DNA of 51,059 nucleotides, taken from an uncultured Clostridia bacterium (GTDB taxonomy: Bacteria > Bacillota > Clostridia > TANB77 > CAG-508). Positions 8,907 through 17,956 of this stretch are shown here, one piece after another. A program made the position numbers and the translations under genes. The stretch is from contig CANRAY010000001.1 in NCBI GenBank assembly GCA_947628735.1, positions 138,391-189,449 of the forward strand. Direction: 5' to 3'. Below the pieces are notes generated by a model. It was not told where the DNA came from, searched no databases, and saw only the letters and a list, made by a program, of their open reading frames with translations. How positions within the stretch are numbered: position 1 is the first letter of the stretch; the number at the start of each line of letters is the position of its first letter.

Positions 8907-9093
8907 TGTAGAGGAAAATATTTATAATATACAAATATACTGGGGATAAAAAGATATAAAGAAGAGTGATTTATTTTTTATGCATATTAAATTAGGGGGA
9001 ATAAATTAAATAAATGAATTAACAAAAATCTTTCCTTTCTTTTTTTATTTTAGCTTTCGGGGGCTAATTATTTAAAATTTATTTTCCTCTACA
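8907..9093. ncRNA. Candidate structured RNA with long-range closing stem
   Basis: A perfect 14-bp inverted repeat (TGTAGAGGAAAATA at 8907-8920, complement at 9080-9093) encloses 159 nt. Inside, three G runs (CTGGGGATAA at 8940, TTAGGGGGAATAA at 8993, TTCGGGGGCTAA at 9056) stand out in an otherwise A/T background; the last lies in a small hairpin TTAGCTTTCGGGGGCTAA. Length and shape (long closing stem, open centre, short hairpin in the 3' half) resemble 6S-like RNAs, but I cannot match a family consensus. The strand is uncertain; plus is mildly favoured by the rlmH orientation. No protein is encoded here. Confidence 0.4.
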
Positions 9094-9109
9094 AGATTAA
9101 AAACAAAAT

Positions 9110-9223
9110 TTATTCTTTTATACGTTTCAAAATTTTCTTAATTAAAATTTTTTCTACTATTTTCTTTATAAAAATAAACATGGAAATAATTATAAGAATA
9201 AAACATATAAATTGAAAGTTCAT
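9110..9223 (-). CDS. Putative 37-residue membrane miniprotein
   Basis: A short frame beginning ATG 9223 with AAAGGA 7 nt upstream. It encodes one strongly hydrophobic segment (about residues 4-19, FQFICFILIIISMFIF) followed by a Lys-rich tail. It lies after the spmB terminator, so it would need its own promoter or readthrough. No family is recognised. The good ribosome site and clean membrane-plus-basic-tail layout are the only support. Confidence 0.35.
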   Translation of the reverse strand: MNFQFICFILIIISMFIFIKKIVEKILIKKILKRIKE

Positions 9224-9242
9224 GATAAAATCCTTTAAGAAT

Positions 9243-9280
9243 AAAATAAAGTTGTCGTTTTTCAACGACAACTTTATTTT
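9243..9280 (-). terminator. Terminator after spmAB
   Basis: A 17-bp perfect stem containing AAAGTTGTCGTT / AACGACAACTTT with a 4-nt loop, T-rich on the minus strand, 32 bp after the spmB stop. Confidence 0.85.
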
Positions 9281-9312
9281 AATCCATTTTTTTCCATCTG
9301 TCAACAAAAACT

Positions 9313-9834
9313 TTACGACAAAATCTGCCAAATTATGACAGATGAAACCATTCCGGCTATATCAGCTAATAAAGCTGCTAACAAAATAAATCTCGTTTTT
9401 TTTATTCCAACACAACTCGTATAAATAGCAATTGTATAAAGAGTTGTCTCTGTTGATCCCATAATAGTTGATGTAATAAGTCCAATAAAACTATCCACAC
9501 CATAATGTTTCATAATATCTACAGCAATTCCCATTGAAGCGCTACCTGAAATAGGTCTTAATAATGCTAAAGGCATAATTTGTACAGGGATTTTTACTAT
9601 ATTAATTACAGGTTCTAATAATTTTATTATTAAATCAATTATCCCAGAACTTCTAAGAGCACCAACTGCTACAAATATTCCAATTAATGTTGGAAGTAGC
9701 TTAAGAACAATATCTATTCCTTCTTTTGCACCTTCTAAAAAAGTATCGTACGTTTTATTTTTTTCAATTATTCCATAAATAATAATTATTAATATTAATA
9801 TTGGTATTGTTGCAGATGATATATAATTAATCAT
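9313..9834 (-). CDS. spmB: Spore maturation protein B
   Basis: 173 residues, polytopic membrane protein needed with SpmA for spore core dehydration. Family blocks are seen: LLPTLIGIFVAVGALRSSG, LALLRPISGSASMGI, GSTETTLYTIAIYTSCVGI and an AALLADIAG C-terminal helix. About four hydrophobic segments. It starts 11 bp downstream of spmA, in the same operon. Confidence 0.93.
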   Translation of the reverse strand: MINYISSATIPILILIIIIYGIIEKNKTYDTFLEGAKEGIDIVLKLLPTLIGIFVAVGALRSSGIIDLIIKLLEPVINIVKIPVQIMPLALLRPISGSASMGIAVDIMKHYGVDSFIGLITSTIMGSTETTLYTIAIYTSCVGIKKTRFILLAALLADIAGMVSSVIIWQILS

Positions 9835-9845
9835 ATTTTCTCCTT

Positions 9846-10427
9846 CTACTGTTTAACTCTACGAATTATTATTTTAATTGCAATAATACCTACTATTGCA
9901 GCTATAACAGTGGCAATCCATACTGGAAAAATAATAGTAGTAGGATTTTGAGAATCTAAACTTGATCGAATTGCAATAACATTTGTAGGAATAAGTTGTA
10001 ATGAAGCAGTATTCATAACAATAAAAATAGCCATTGAATCTGTTAATACATCTTTTTTTAAATTTTCTTTTTGCATAGTTTTCATTGCCTTTAAACCTAG
10101 TGGAGTTGCTGCATTACCTAATCCAAGAATATTTGCAACAATATTCATAGAAATTTCTGCTTTTGCTTGTTCATTATTTCTTAAATCTGGAAATAAATAC
10201 TTAATAATTGGATTCAACATTTTTGTTAATTTATTAATTAATGTAGTTTTTTTCACAATTTCCATTATTCCATTCCATAAGCATATTGTTCCTAATAATG
10301 TTATAGATAATTGTACAGCATCAGAAACGGATTGAAATATTGATTCGTTTAATTTATCAACATTTCCTGAAAAAAGTGCATACAAAAAAGAAATAACAAT
10401 AAATACCGGCCAAAGAATATTTAGCAT
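9846..10427 (-). CDS. spmA: Spore maturation protein A
   Basis: 193 residues, nucleoside-recognition-domain membrane protein that pairs with SpmB. It begins MLNILWPVFIVISFLYALFSG and carries NILGLGNAATPLGLKAMKTMQ and MAIFIVMNTASLQLIPTNVIAIR, typical of SpmA. I start at ATG 10427 with AGGAGG 6 nt upstream; the longer frame to 10499 has no ribosome site. Expected to be under forespore/mother-cell sigma control; I could not pick a convincing site. Confidence 0.93.
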   Translation of the reverse strand: MLNILWPVFIVISFLYALFSGNVDKLNESIFQSVSDAVQLSITLLGTICLWNGIMEIVKKTTLINKLTKMLNPIIKYLFPDLRNNEQAKAEISMNIVANILGLGNAATPLGLKAMKTMQKENLKKDVLTDSMAIFIVMNTASLQLIPTNVIAIRSSLDSQNPTTIIFPVWIATVIAAIVGIIAIKIIIRRVKQ

Positions 10428-10523
10428 AAAGTGCCTCCTAAATATTATAATCATATGTTGTAATTTCAAATTTATTACATGTGATTTTAACACCTTCAAA
10501 TTGTAAAATTTATCAAGTTTTTA

Positions 10524-10552
10524 TTGCGTTTTCGGTCAATTTGTGCTATTAT
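10524..10552 (+). promoter_or_regulatory. Promoter of the AbrB-like gene
   Basis: TTGCGT (10524-10529), 17-bp spacer and TATTAT (10547-10552) with a TG at 10544-10545 forming an extended -10. Confidence 0.65.
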
Positions 10553-10599
10553 ATTGATAGACTTTTTTGTCGAATTTTGTTGTATTAGGGGAGGTTAAT

Positions 10600-10848
10600 A
10601 TGAAATCAACAGGGATAGTAAGAAGAGTCGATGAATTAGGCCGAGTAGTTATACCTATTGAACTAAGGAATAAATTCGGGATTGCTGAAAAAGATCCTAT
10701 TGAAATATATGTTGAAGGTTCAAATATTATTTTAAGAAAATATGAGCCAAATTGTGTTTTTTGTGGAAATACAAAAAATTTATTAGAATACAAAGATAAA
10801 TTAATTTGTGAGAAATGTGCTAAACAAATTGCAGATATTAATAATTAA
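10600..10848 (+). CDS. abrB: AbrB-family transition-state regulator
   Basis: 82 residues. The N-terminal swapped-hairpin AbrB DNA-binding domain is MKSTGIVRRVDELGRVVIPIEL with RNKFGI and DPIEIYVEG. The C-terminus has two CxxC pairs (CVFCGN and CEKCAK) as in the zinc-binding AbrB/Abh/SpoVT-like clostridial forms. It is likely a global regulator of the growth-to-sporulation transition. The start is ATG 10600 after GGGGAGG; the frame before it (to 10567) is within the leader. Monocistronic with its own promoter and terminator. Confidence 0.9.
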   Translation: MKSTGIVRRVDELGRVVIPIELRNKFGIAEKDPIEIYVEGSNIILRKYEPNCVFCGNTKNLLEYKDKLICEKCAKQIADINN

Positions 10849-10894
10849 AAACAATTAAATTATATTTCTATATATATTTATTTGTTCAAATCAC

Positions 10895-10923
10895 AAAAAG
10901 AAGCTAAAAAATAGCTTCTTTTT
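10895..10923. terminator. Bidirectional terminator, abrB/rsmI
   Basis: A 12-bp stem AAAAAGAAGCTA / TAGCTTCTTTTT with a 5-nt loop between convergent genes. A perfect DnaA box (10928-10936) follows immediately. Confidence 0.85.
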
Positions 10924-10937
10924 ATTTTGTGGATAAT

Positions 10938-11771
10938 TTATTCACATGGATAATTTAAAAATTTTTGATATATTTCATTTCTTGAAACTCCTTTTTCTTT
11001 TGCAATTTTCTTTATAATTTCTTTTTTATCCATTCCTTTTTCTTGATATTCTTTATAAAGCTCCTCTTCTGTTTTCTCTACATTTTTTTCATCATTATTT
11101 TTTATTCCATTTAAGTCTAATAGCAAAATAAATTCCCCTTTTGGATCTTCAAGTTTTTCTAATAATTCAGAAATAGTACCTCTTAAAATTTCTTCATGAA
11201 TTTTTGTTAATTCCCTAGCAATAACACACTCAATATCTCCAATATTAATTAATATATCTTCTAACGTTTTTTTAATTTTATGAGGTGCCTCATATAATAT
11301 AACTGTTTTTTCTTCTTTTAAAATAGCTTCAAAAGCATTTTTTCTTAATTTATGATTTAATGGTAAAAAACCATAAAATGAGAATTTTTTTGTATTCAAT
11401 CCAGAAACAATTAGAGCATTTATCATTGCACAAGCTCCAGGAATAGGTATAATTTCTATTTCATTTTTTATTGCTTGTTTCACAATTTCCTCTCCTGGAT
11501 CTGATATTCCTGGTGTTCCTGCATCAGTTACAACAGCAACATTATCACCACTTAATAATTTTTCTATTAAAATATCTGACTTTACCTCTTCATTATGTCT
11601 ATGATAGCTAATTAATGGTTTGGATATTTGATAATAATTCAATAATTTTAATGTATGTCTTGTATCTTCTGCAGCAATAATATCTACATTTTTTAATGTT
11701 TCAATTGCACGAAATGTAATATCCTCTAAATTTCCAATCGGTGTAGCTATTAAATATAATTTTCCCTTCAT
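10938..11771 (-). CDS. rsmI: 16S rRNA (cytidine1402-2'-O)-methyltransferase
   Basis: 277 residues, class III SAM methyltransferase. Seen: GKLYLIATPIGNLEDITFRAIE, AAEDTRHT, YHRHNE, VVTDAGTPGISDPGE, GACAMINALIVSGL and FYGFLP, all hallmark RsmI blocks. The last 40 residues are Lys/Glu-rich with a helix-turn-helix-like end (KKEIIKKIAKEKGVSRNEI). It overlaps the upstream methyltransferase gene by 4 bp (ATGA), implying translational coupling. Confidence 0.95.
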   Translation of the reverse strand: MKGKLYLIATPIGNLEDITFRAIETLKNVDIIAAEDTRHTLKLLNYYQISKPLISYHRHNEEVKSDILIEKLLSGDNVAVVTDAGTPGISDPGEEIVKQAIKNEIEIIPIPGACAMINALIVSGLNTKKFSFYGFLPLNHKLRKNAFEAILKEEKTVILYEAPHKIKKTLEDILINIGDIECVIARELTKIHEEILRGTISELLEKLEDPKGEFILLLDLNGIKNNDEKNVEKTEEELYKEYQEKGMDKKEIIKKIAKEKGVSRNEIYQKFLNYPCE

Positions 11772-12544
11772 TTATTTTCCCTTCCATAAATTTTTAATAT
11801 TTCTTGTGTATAATTTCCATTTTTATCATAAATAAATAATGGTTTTTTTATTTTTAAAAATTCTTTTCCGTTTTTTATTCCTTTTATTAATATTAAATTA
11901 GGTTCTTTGTCAACTTGTGGATAAACAAATTGAATTTCTTTTGGCTCTATTTTATTTTCTTTCATGCATTTCAAAATTTCTACCATACGTTCTGGTCGAT
12001 GTACCATATATAAAGATCCTTTATCTTTTAATAAATATTTTGCTACTTCTAAAAAATCATTCAGATTAGCTGTTATTTCATGCCTCGAAATTAACTTTTT
12101 TTCATTATCATTTATTTTTCCTGTATTTATTTTTTTATATGGTGGATTAGTAATTACACAATCAAAACTATTTTTTTTCAAAATATCAGCATATACATTC
12201 GAAGAATTTAAAATATCTTTAATATTCATGTTAAAGATTTCAAATCGCTCTTGTAAATTATTTAATATTCTACTACGATTCGCCATATCTGCTACATCTT
12301 GTTGAACTTCGATTCCATATATTTTTGCCAAATTTGTTTTAGCACATAATAAAATACTTAAAATTCCTGTCCCCGTACCTAAATCTACACATTTAGCATT
12401 ATTTTTAATATTTTTAGCAAAATCAGAAAGTAAAACACTATCTATTCCAAAACAAAAACCAGATTTATCTTGAATAATTTTAAAATTATTAATTTCTAAA
12501 TTATCTATTCTCTCATTTTCCTTTAATTTATTATTTTCTTCCAT
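11768..12544 (-). CDS. trmN6: tRNA1(Val) A37 N6-methyltransferase-like protein
   Basis: 258 residues. The Rossmann SAM-binding motif is CVDLGTGTGILSILL and the amino-methyltransferase motif is CVITNPPYKK, with the early block DKSGFCFGIDSVLLSDFA typical of the YabB/TrmN6 group. In Bacillus relatives this gene also lies directly before rsmI (yabB-yabC type pair), and here the two overlap by 4 bp. The target adenine is inferred from family, not visible. Confidence 0.88.
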   Translation of the reverse strand: MEENNKLKENERIDNLEINNFKIIQDKSGFCFGIDSVLLSDFAKNIKNNAKCVDLGTGTGILSILLCAKTNLAKIYGIEVQQDVADMANRSRILNNLQERFEIFNMNIKDILNSSNVYADILKKNSFDCVITNPPYKKINTGKINDNEKKLISRHEITANLNDFLEVAKYLLKDKGSLYMVHRPERMVEILKCMKENKIEPKEIQFVYPQVDKEPNLILIKGIKNGKEFLKIKKPLFIYDKNGNYTQEILKIYGRENK

Positions 12545-12583
12545 TTGTCTCCCTTATTATTCACGATTTTTACATTATTACAT

Positions 12584-12612
12584 ATTATATAATAATTCTA
12601 TAATAAAATCAA
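12584..12612 (-). promoter_or_regulatory. Promoter of trmN6-rsmI
   Basis: TTGATT (12607-12612) and a consensus TATAAT (12584-12589) on the minus strand, 17-bp spacer, 40 bp before the trmN6 start. Confidence 0.7.
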
Positions 12613-12690
12613 TTTTTTAATGCGTGGTGATATTTTTGGAAAATAATTTAATAAAAAAAGATACAAATAAAAAAATAAATTTTTTAAAGA

Positions 12691-12719
12691 AAAAAGAGAA
12701 CACTATATGTTCCCTTTTT
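12691..12719 (-). terminator. Terminator after the GerMN gene
   Basis: A 12-bp stem GAGAACA / TGTTCCC extended by A/T runs with a 5-nt loop; T-rich on the minus strand. Confidence 0.7.
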
Positions 12720-12793
12720 GAAGTTGAAAATTTTTTATGTAATTTTAAAAAATTAATTCATACTATAAAATTATATCATATATTAAAATAAAT

Positions 12794-13351
12794 TTATTTT
12801 TCCTTACTAACAAATATTTCATTAAAATTTATTTTCTCGTCTTTAAAACTTTTATTTTCTTCCCCATTAATTAAAATTTTAATTCCATTAACTTCTGTTA
12901 ATGTTGTCATTGTATTAACAATGGAATAAATCGTATTACTTTCATTTTTTTCTCCACCCTCATGATTTTCAATAAATTCTTTTGATAGATCAATATACAA
13001 AATATCATTTTTTAATTCTATTTTTCCAATTCTAGTTCCTTTTGGAATAGTACCTACCAATTTTTCATTTTTAGGACCATCTATTAATAATTGCATTAAA
13101 GTATAATAAGGATCATCTAATAATAATTTAACATCTACTAATCTTCCTTCTGGTATTAATTCATTTGACTCTTTATCAATAAAATATAATGTTACAATTG
13201 ACTGTCTTAATTGTTCATCTGAAATTTCTTCTTCTGGAACATATTCATTTCCATATTCAACCTCTTCTGATGGCTGTATCCAAAAAATAATACCCATCAC
13301 CAATAAAATAACAACAAAAACAATTAATAATATTTTAATAATTCTACTCAT
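12794..13351 (-). CDS. GerMN-domain membrane-anchored protein
   Basis: 185 residues. One N-terminal transmembrane anchor (about 5-25) without a lipobox Cys, then an acidic linker and a GerMN fold: VTLYFIDKESNELIPEGR, LLIDGPKNEKLVGTIPKGTRI, LYIDLSKEF and NTIYSIVNTMTTLTEVNGIKILINGEE. GerMN proteins act at the envelope in sporulation and germination (GerM in B. subtilis helps the SpoIIIA-Q complex). One domain only, whereas B. subtilis GerM has two. The start is ATG 13351 with AGGAGG upstream. Confidence 0.85.
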   Translation of the reverse strand: MSRIIKILLIVFVVILLVMGIIFWIQPSEEVEYGNEYVPEEEISDEQLRQSIVTLYFIDKESNELIPEGRLVDVKLLLDDPYYTLMQLLIDGPKNEKLVGTIPKGTRIGKIELKNDILYIDLSKEFIENHEGGEKNESNTIYSIVNTMTTLTEVNGIKILINGEENKSFKDEKINFNEIFVSKEK

Positions 13352-13430
13352 TTTATCCTCCTTTTTTATTTATTTTTTTATAATTCATTCGTATGAAAGA
13401 CAAGTATTTTTTAGAACAAGTTATCCACAA

Positions 13431-13439
13431 TTTTAATCG
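13431..13439 (+). promoter_or_regulatory. Perfect DnaA box
   Basis: TTATCCACA in the divergent intergenic region between the GerMN gene and the activase gene, upstream of both promoters. Confidence 0.6.
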
Positions 13440-13471
13440 GGTTTTTTTGACATTTTTCCACATTGTTTACA

Positions 13472-13500
13472 TTGACAAATTATACATTTCCGTATAAAAT
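13472..13500 (+). promoter_or_regulatory. Promoter of the activase gene
   Basis: Consensus TTGACA (13472-13477), 17-bp spacer and TAAAAT (13495-13500), leaving a leader of about 100 nt without a clear fold. Confidence 0.65.
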
Positions 13501-13609
13501 TAAGATTGATTTCATATCAATTTATGAAATTAATTCAACATAAAATTATATTTTCATATATAAAATAAATTAGCATATATATGAAACAATCAGAATAGGA
13601 GAATTAACT

Positions 13610-16600
13610 ATGAATAATTTATTACATGTAGGATTGGATGTAGGTTCTACAACGGTCAAAATTGTAGTAATGGACCATAATTTAAATACATTATATTCCG
13701 ATTATCAAAGACATTTTTCAGACACTAAAAACACAGTATGTAATGTATTAGAAAATTTATCTAATATGTATCCAAACTCTGAATTTACAATAGCATTAAC
13801 TGGTTCTGGAGCAATGTCTGCTGCTAATTTTCTAGACTTACCTTTTATTCAAGAAGTAGTATCTTGTAAAAGAGCCGTAGAAAAATATATTCCACAAACT
13901 GACGTAGTAATTGAACTTGGTGGAGAAGATGCAAAAATTATTTATTTTGATAAATCAATTGAACAACGTATGAACGGTACTTGTGCTGGAGGAACAGGAG
14001 CTTTTATTGATCAAATGGCCTCTCTTTTACATACGGATCCTACTGGTTTAAATGAATTAGCTAAAAATCATAAAATGATTTATCCAATTGCTTCACGTTG
14101 CGGTGTTTTTGCTAAAACAGATATACAACCATTATTGAATGAAGGTGCTGCTAAAGAAGATATCGCAGCTTCAATATTTCAAGCAGTTGTTAACCAAACA
14201 ATTAGTGGATTAGCTTGTGGTAGACCAATTAGAGGGAAAGTTGCTTTTTTAGGTGGACCTCTAAATTATTTATCTGAATTGAGAAATCGCTTTATTGAAA
14301 CCTTACATTTAAAAGATGATGAAATTATTATTCCTGAAGAAGCTCACTTACTAGTAGCAAAAGGTGCAGCTTTAGACTCTTTAGATTCTCATTCTATTAC
14401 TGTGGAAAAATTAAGAAGTAAAATTGAAGTATTAAAATCCTCTCATGATAATACTTCACTTCCTTTAGCTCCTTTATTTTCTATTGATGCAGAATATGAA
14501 GAATTTAAAAAAAGACATGAAAAAGACAAAGTAGAAAAGGGTGATTTAGATTCATATAAAGGTGATGCCTTTGTTGGAATTGATGCTGGTTCAACAACAA
14601 CCAAACTTGTATTAATCGATAAAGAAGGAAAACTTCTATATTCTTCATATGGAAGTAACGAAGGAAATCCTTTGCAAAGTGTTATAAAAATGTTGAAAAC
14701 ACTATATAGTAAATTACCAGAAGGTATAACCATTCGTTATAGCGGTGTAACTGGATATGGAGAAAAATTAATTCAAACAGCCCTAAATGTGGATTTAAAT
14801 GAAATTGAAACAATTGCACACTACACTGCCGCTAAAAAATTTATGCCTAATGTTACCAGTATTGTAGATATTGGTGGACAAGATATGAAATACATAAAAC
14901 TAAAAAAAGGTGCTATTGATAACATTATGTTAAACGAAGCTTGTTCTTCTGGATGTGGTTCATTTATCGAAACTTTTGCTAAAAGTTTAAACTTATCTAT
15001 TGAAGAATTTGTAAAAGAAGCATTAGAAGCAAGACGCCCTGTCGATTTAGGCTCTAGATGTACTGTATTTATGAATTCAAAAATAAAACAAGCTCAAAAA
15101 GAAGGATATTCTGTTGGTGATATTTCTAGCGGACTTTCTTATTCTGTTATTAAAAATGCAATTCAAAAAGTTATGAAAGTTCGTGATGTAAAAACTTTAG
15201 GTGCACACATAGTTGTTCAAGGTGGTACTTTTTATAATGATGCTGTTCTTCGTGCCTTTGAATTAATCGTAGGAAGAGAAGTTGTAAGACCTGATATCGC
15301 CGGACTTATGGGAGCATATGGTGTTGCACTTTTAGCTCAAGAACAATTTGAAGCAAACTTAGATATGGAATATGTTTCAACTCTAACTAAAAACGAAGAT
15401 TTAGATAATTTAAAAATAGATATTTCTCACGTACGTTGTAATGGATGCGAAAATCACTGTCTTCTTACAATTAATAAATTTAGCAATGGTAGTAAATATA
15501 TTTCTGGAAACCGCTGTGAAAAAGGTGCTGGTATAGTTGGAGAAAATACTAATCTTCCAAATTTAGTAAAATACAAATATGATAGAATTTTTGGATATAC
15601 GCCTTTAGATGAAAAAGATGCTCCAAGAGGAATTATAGGAATCCCTAGAGTATTAAATATGTATGAAGACTATCCATTTTGGTTCACTTTCTTAACCAAT
15701 TTAGGTTTTAGAGTTATTTTATCCGAAAAAAGTAATAGAAAAACATATGAAAAAGGTATGGAATCAATGCCTTCAGAATCAGTATGTTTTCCAGCTAAGC
15801 TTTCACATGGTCATATTGTAAGTTTAATTAATCAAGGAATTCAAACAATATTTTATCCTTGTATGCCATATTCAAGAAAAGAATATGAAAAAGCTGATAA
15901 TCATTATAATTGCCCAATTGTTATTTCATATTCAGAAGTATTAAAAAATAATGTGGAAGAATTAAAAGAAAAAAATATTAAATTTATAAATCCTTTTTTA
16001 CCATTTGATACAAAAAATTTAGTAAAAACAATATTAGAATTACCAGAATTTGCAGAATATCATTTTACTAAAAAAGAACTAACAGAAGCTGCTAAAAAAG
16101 CTGAAATTGAATATCAAAAATGTAAAGAAGATATCCATCAAAAAGGTCAAGAAACCTTAAAATACATGGAAGAAAATAATTTACATGGTATTGTTTTAGC
16201 AGGAAGACCATATCATGTAGATCCTGAAATAAATCATGGTATTGATACATTAATTACAAGTTTAGGATTATGTGTACTTACAGAAGATAGTATAGCAAAC
16301 TTAACAGAAGTAAAAAGACCTATTCGTGTTGTAGATCAATGGGTATTTCATGCTAGACTATATGCTGCTGCCGATTTTGTTGGAAAACATGATAATTTGG
16401 AACTTGTACAATTAAACTCTTTTGGCTGTGGTGTAGATGCAGTTACAACAGACCAAGTAGAAGAAATTTTAACTAGCTTCGGAAAAATGTATACATTAAT
16501 TAAGATAGATGAAATTAACAACCTAGGCGCTGTTAGAATTCGTATTCGTTCTCTTCTAGCAAGTATGAAAAAACGTATGACAAATACTGAATTAACAAAA

Positions 16601-17929
16601 GGAAATGGTGAATACGAAATACATAAAAAAATATTTACTAAAGAAATGAAAGATGAATACACAATTTTAGTTCCTCAAATGGCACCAATACACTTTGAAT
16701 TATTAGAATCTGCTGTACGTGCCTGTGGATATAAGGTTGAACTTTTAAGAGAATGTACAAATCACACAGTTGAAACTGGATTAAAATATGTTAATAATGA
16801 TGCATGTTATCCATCAATTCTAACAACTGGACAAATGATTGAAGCACTAGAATCTGGCAAATATGATCTAAATAAAACTGCTTTAATTATGTCACAAACT
16901 GGTGGTGGATGTAGAGCAACAAATTATATTGGATTCATACGTAAAGCATTAAAAGATGCTGGATTTGAAAATGTACCAGTTATTTCATTTAATGTTGTTG
17001 GAATGGAAAAAATGCCAGGATTTAAAATTACTTTACCATTAGTTGAAAGATTATTAAAAATGGTAGTATATGCAGATTTATTACAAAAAATGCTAACCAA
17101 AAATAGAGCTTATGAAATAAATAAAGGCGAAACGCAAAAATTATTTGATGAGTGGATGGAAAAATGTAAAAAACTATTAGAAAAATCAACTATGAAACAA
17201 TTTAAACAAAGTATTTATGATATTGTAAACGACTTTGAAAAAATTGAATTAGATACATCTATAGAAAAACCAAAAGTAGGAATTGTTGGTGAAGTACTAA
17301 TTAAATATCATCCATTTGGAAACAATTTTGTTGCAAATAAATTAGAAGAAGAAGGCGCAGAAGTAGTTTTACCTGACTTCATGGGATTTATAAAATTTAT
17401 TGCAACACATAAAATTACTTTTAACCAATTAATAAAAACTGATAAAATGAAAGCAAAATTATTTAAAACCGCAATTAAATTAATTGATATATTAGAAAAA
17501 GATGAAAGAATAGCACTAGCAAATTCTAAAAAAGGATATTTACAACCTTGTGATATCTTTGAATTAGAAGAAAAAGTAAAAGATGTATTATCAATAGGTA
17601 ATCAAACTGGAGAAGGTTGGTTTTTAACAGCTGAAATGATTGAATACATTGAACACGGAATTCCAAATATTATTTGTGTACAACCTTTTGCTTGTTTACC
17701 AAATCATGTTGTCGGTAAAGGTGTTATAAAAACTATTAGAAATAAATATCCAGAAGCAAATATTTCACCTGTAGATTATGATCCTGGAGCCAGTGAATCA
17801 AATCAAACCAATAGGATCAAATTATTAATGACAGTAGCTAAAGATAATTTAAAGAAAAAAGAATTAGAAAAGACTGCAACACAAAAAGAAAACAAAAAAA
17901 TAAATAAAAAAGAAAAAATAAATGTTTAA
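13610..17929 (+). CDS. Giant 2-hydroxyacyl-CoA dehydratase activase-related protein
   Basis: 1439 residues joining two BcrA/BadF/HgdC-type ASKHA ATPase domains and a dehydratase-like C-terminal half. Domain 1 (about 5-270) begins GLDVGSTTVKIVVMD and has the iron-sulfur Cys motifs NGTCAGGTGAF and SRCGVFAKTDIQ. Domain 2 (about 320-585) begins GIDAGSTTTKLVLID, with NEACSSGCGSFIE and SRCTVFMNSKIKQ. Then come CNGCENHC...GNRCEKG (about 610-640) and a DUF2229/HgdB-like region with repeated Cys residues. Family members use ATP to drive low-potential electrons onto a [4Fe-4S] cluster; in such full-length proteins the physiological partner is unknown. No dehydratase gene is adjacent. It is monocistronic and the last 40 residues are Lys-rich and probably disordered. 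Confidence 0.9.
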   Translation: MNNLLHVGLDVGSTTVKIVVMDHNLNTLYSDYQRHFSDTKNTVCNVLENLSNMYPNSEFTIALTGSGAMSAANFLDLPFIQEVVSCKRAVEKYIPQTDVVIELGGEDAKIIYFDKSIEQRMNGTCAGGTGAFIDQMASLLHTDPTGLNELAKNHKMIYPIASRCGVFAKTDIQPLLNEGAAKEDIAASIFQAVVNQTISGLACGRPIRGKVAFLGGPLNYLSELRNRFIETLHLKDDEIIIPEEAHLLVAKGAALDSLDSHSITVEKLRSKIEVLKSSHDNTSLPLAPLFSIDAEYEEFKKRHEKDKVEKGDLDSYKGDAFVGIDAGSTTTKLVLIDKEGKLLYSSYGSNEGNPLQSVIKMLKTLYSKLPEGITIRYSGVTGYGEKLIQTALNVDLNEIETIAHYTAAKKFMPNVTSIVDIGGQDMKYIKLKKGAIDNIMLNEACSSGCGSFIETFAKSLNLSIEEFVKEALEARRPVDLGSRCTVFMNSKIKQAQKEGYSVGDISSGLSYSVIKNAIQKVMKVRDVKTLGAHIVVQGGTFYNDAVLRAFELIVGREVVRPDIAGLMGAYGVALLAQEQFEANLDMEYVSTLTKNEDLDNLKIDISHVRCNGCENHCLLTINKFSNGSKYISGNRCEKGAGIVGENTNLPNLVKYKYDRIFGYTPLDEKDAPRGIIGIPRVLNMYEDYPFWFTFLTNLGFRVILSEKSNRKTYEKGMESMPSESVCFPAKLSHGHIVSLINQGIQTIFYPCMPYSRKEYEKADNHYNCPIVISYSEVLKNNVEELKEKNIKFINPFLPFDTKNLVKTILELPEFAEYHFTKKELTEAAKKAEIEYQKCKEDIHQKGQETLKYMEENNLHGIVLAGRPYHVDPEINHGIDTLITSLGLCVLTEDSIANLTEVKRPIRVVDQWVFHARLYAAADFVGKHDNLELVQLNSFGCGVDAVTTDQVEEILTSFGKMYTLIKIDEINNLGAVRIRIRSLLASMKKRMTNTELTKGNGEYEIHKKIFTKEMKDEYTILVPQMAPIHFELLESAVRACGYKVELLRECTNHTVETGLKYVNNDACYPSILTTGQMIEALESGKYDLNKTALIMSQTGGGCRATNYIGFIRKALKDAGFENVPVISFNVVGMEKMPGFKITLPLVERLLKMVVYADLLQKMLTKNRAYEINKGETQKLFDEWMEKCKKLLEKSTMKQFKQSIYDIVNDFEKIELDTSIEKPKVGIVGEVLIKYHPFGNNFVANKLEEEGAEVVLPDFMGFIKFIATHKITFNQLIKTDKMKAKLFKTAIKLIDILEKDERIALANSKKGYLQPCDIFELEEKVKDVLSIGNQTGEGWFLTAEMIEYIEHGIPNIICVQPFACLPNHVVGKGVIKTIRNKYPEANISPVDYDPGASESNQTNRIKLLMTVAKDNLKKKELEKTATQKENKKINKKEKINV

Positions 17930-17956
17930 AAAAAGCACCTTCATGGTGCTTTTTTT
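17928..17956. terminator. Bidirectional terminator
   Basis: A stem AAAAAGCACC / GGTGCTTTTT with a 5-nt loop and A/T flanks. It overlaps the last codon of the upstream gene and the stop of the convergent gene. Confidence 0.85.
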
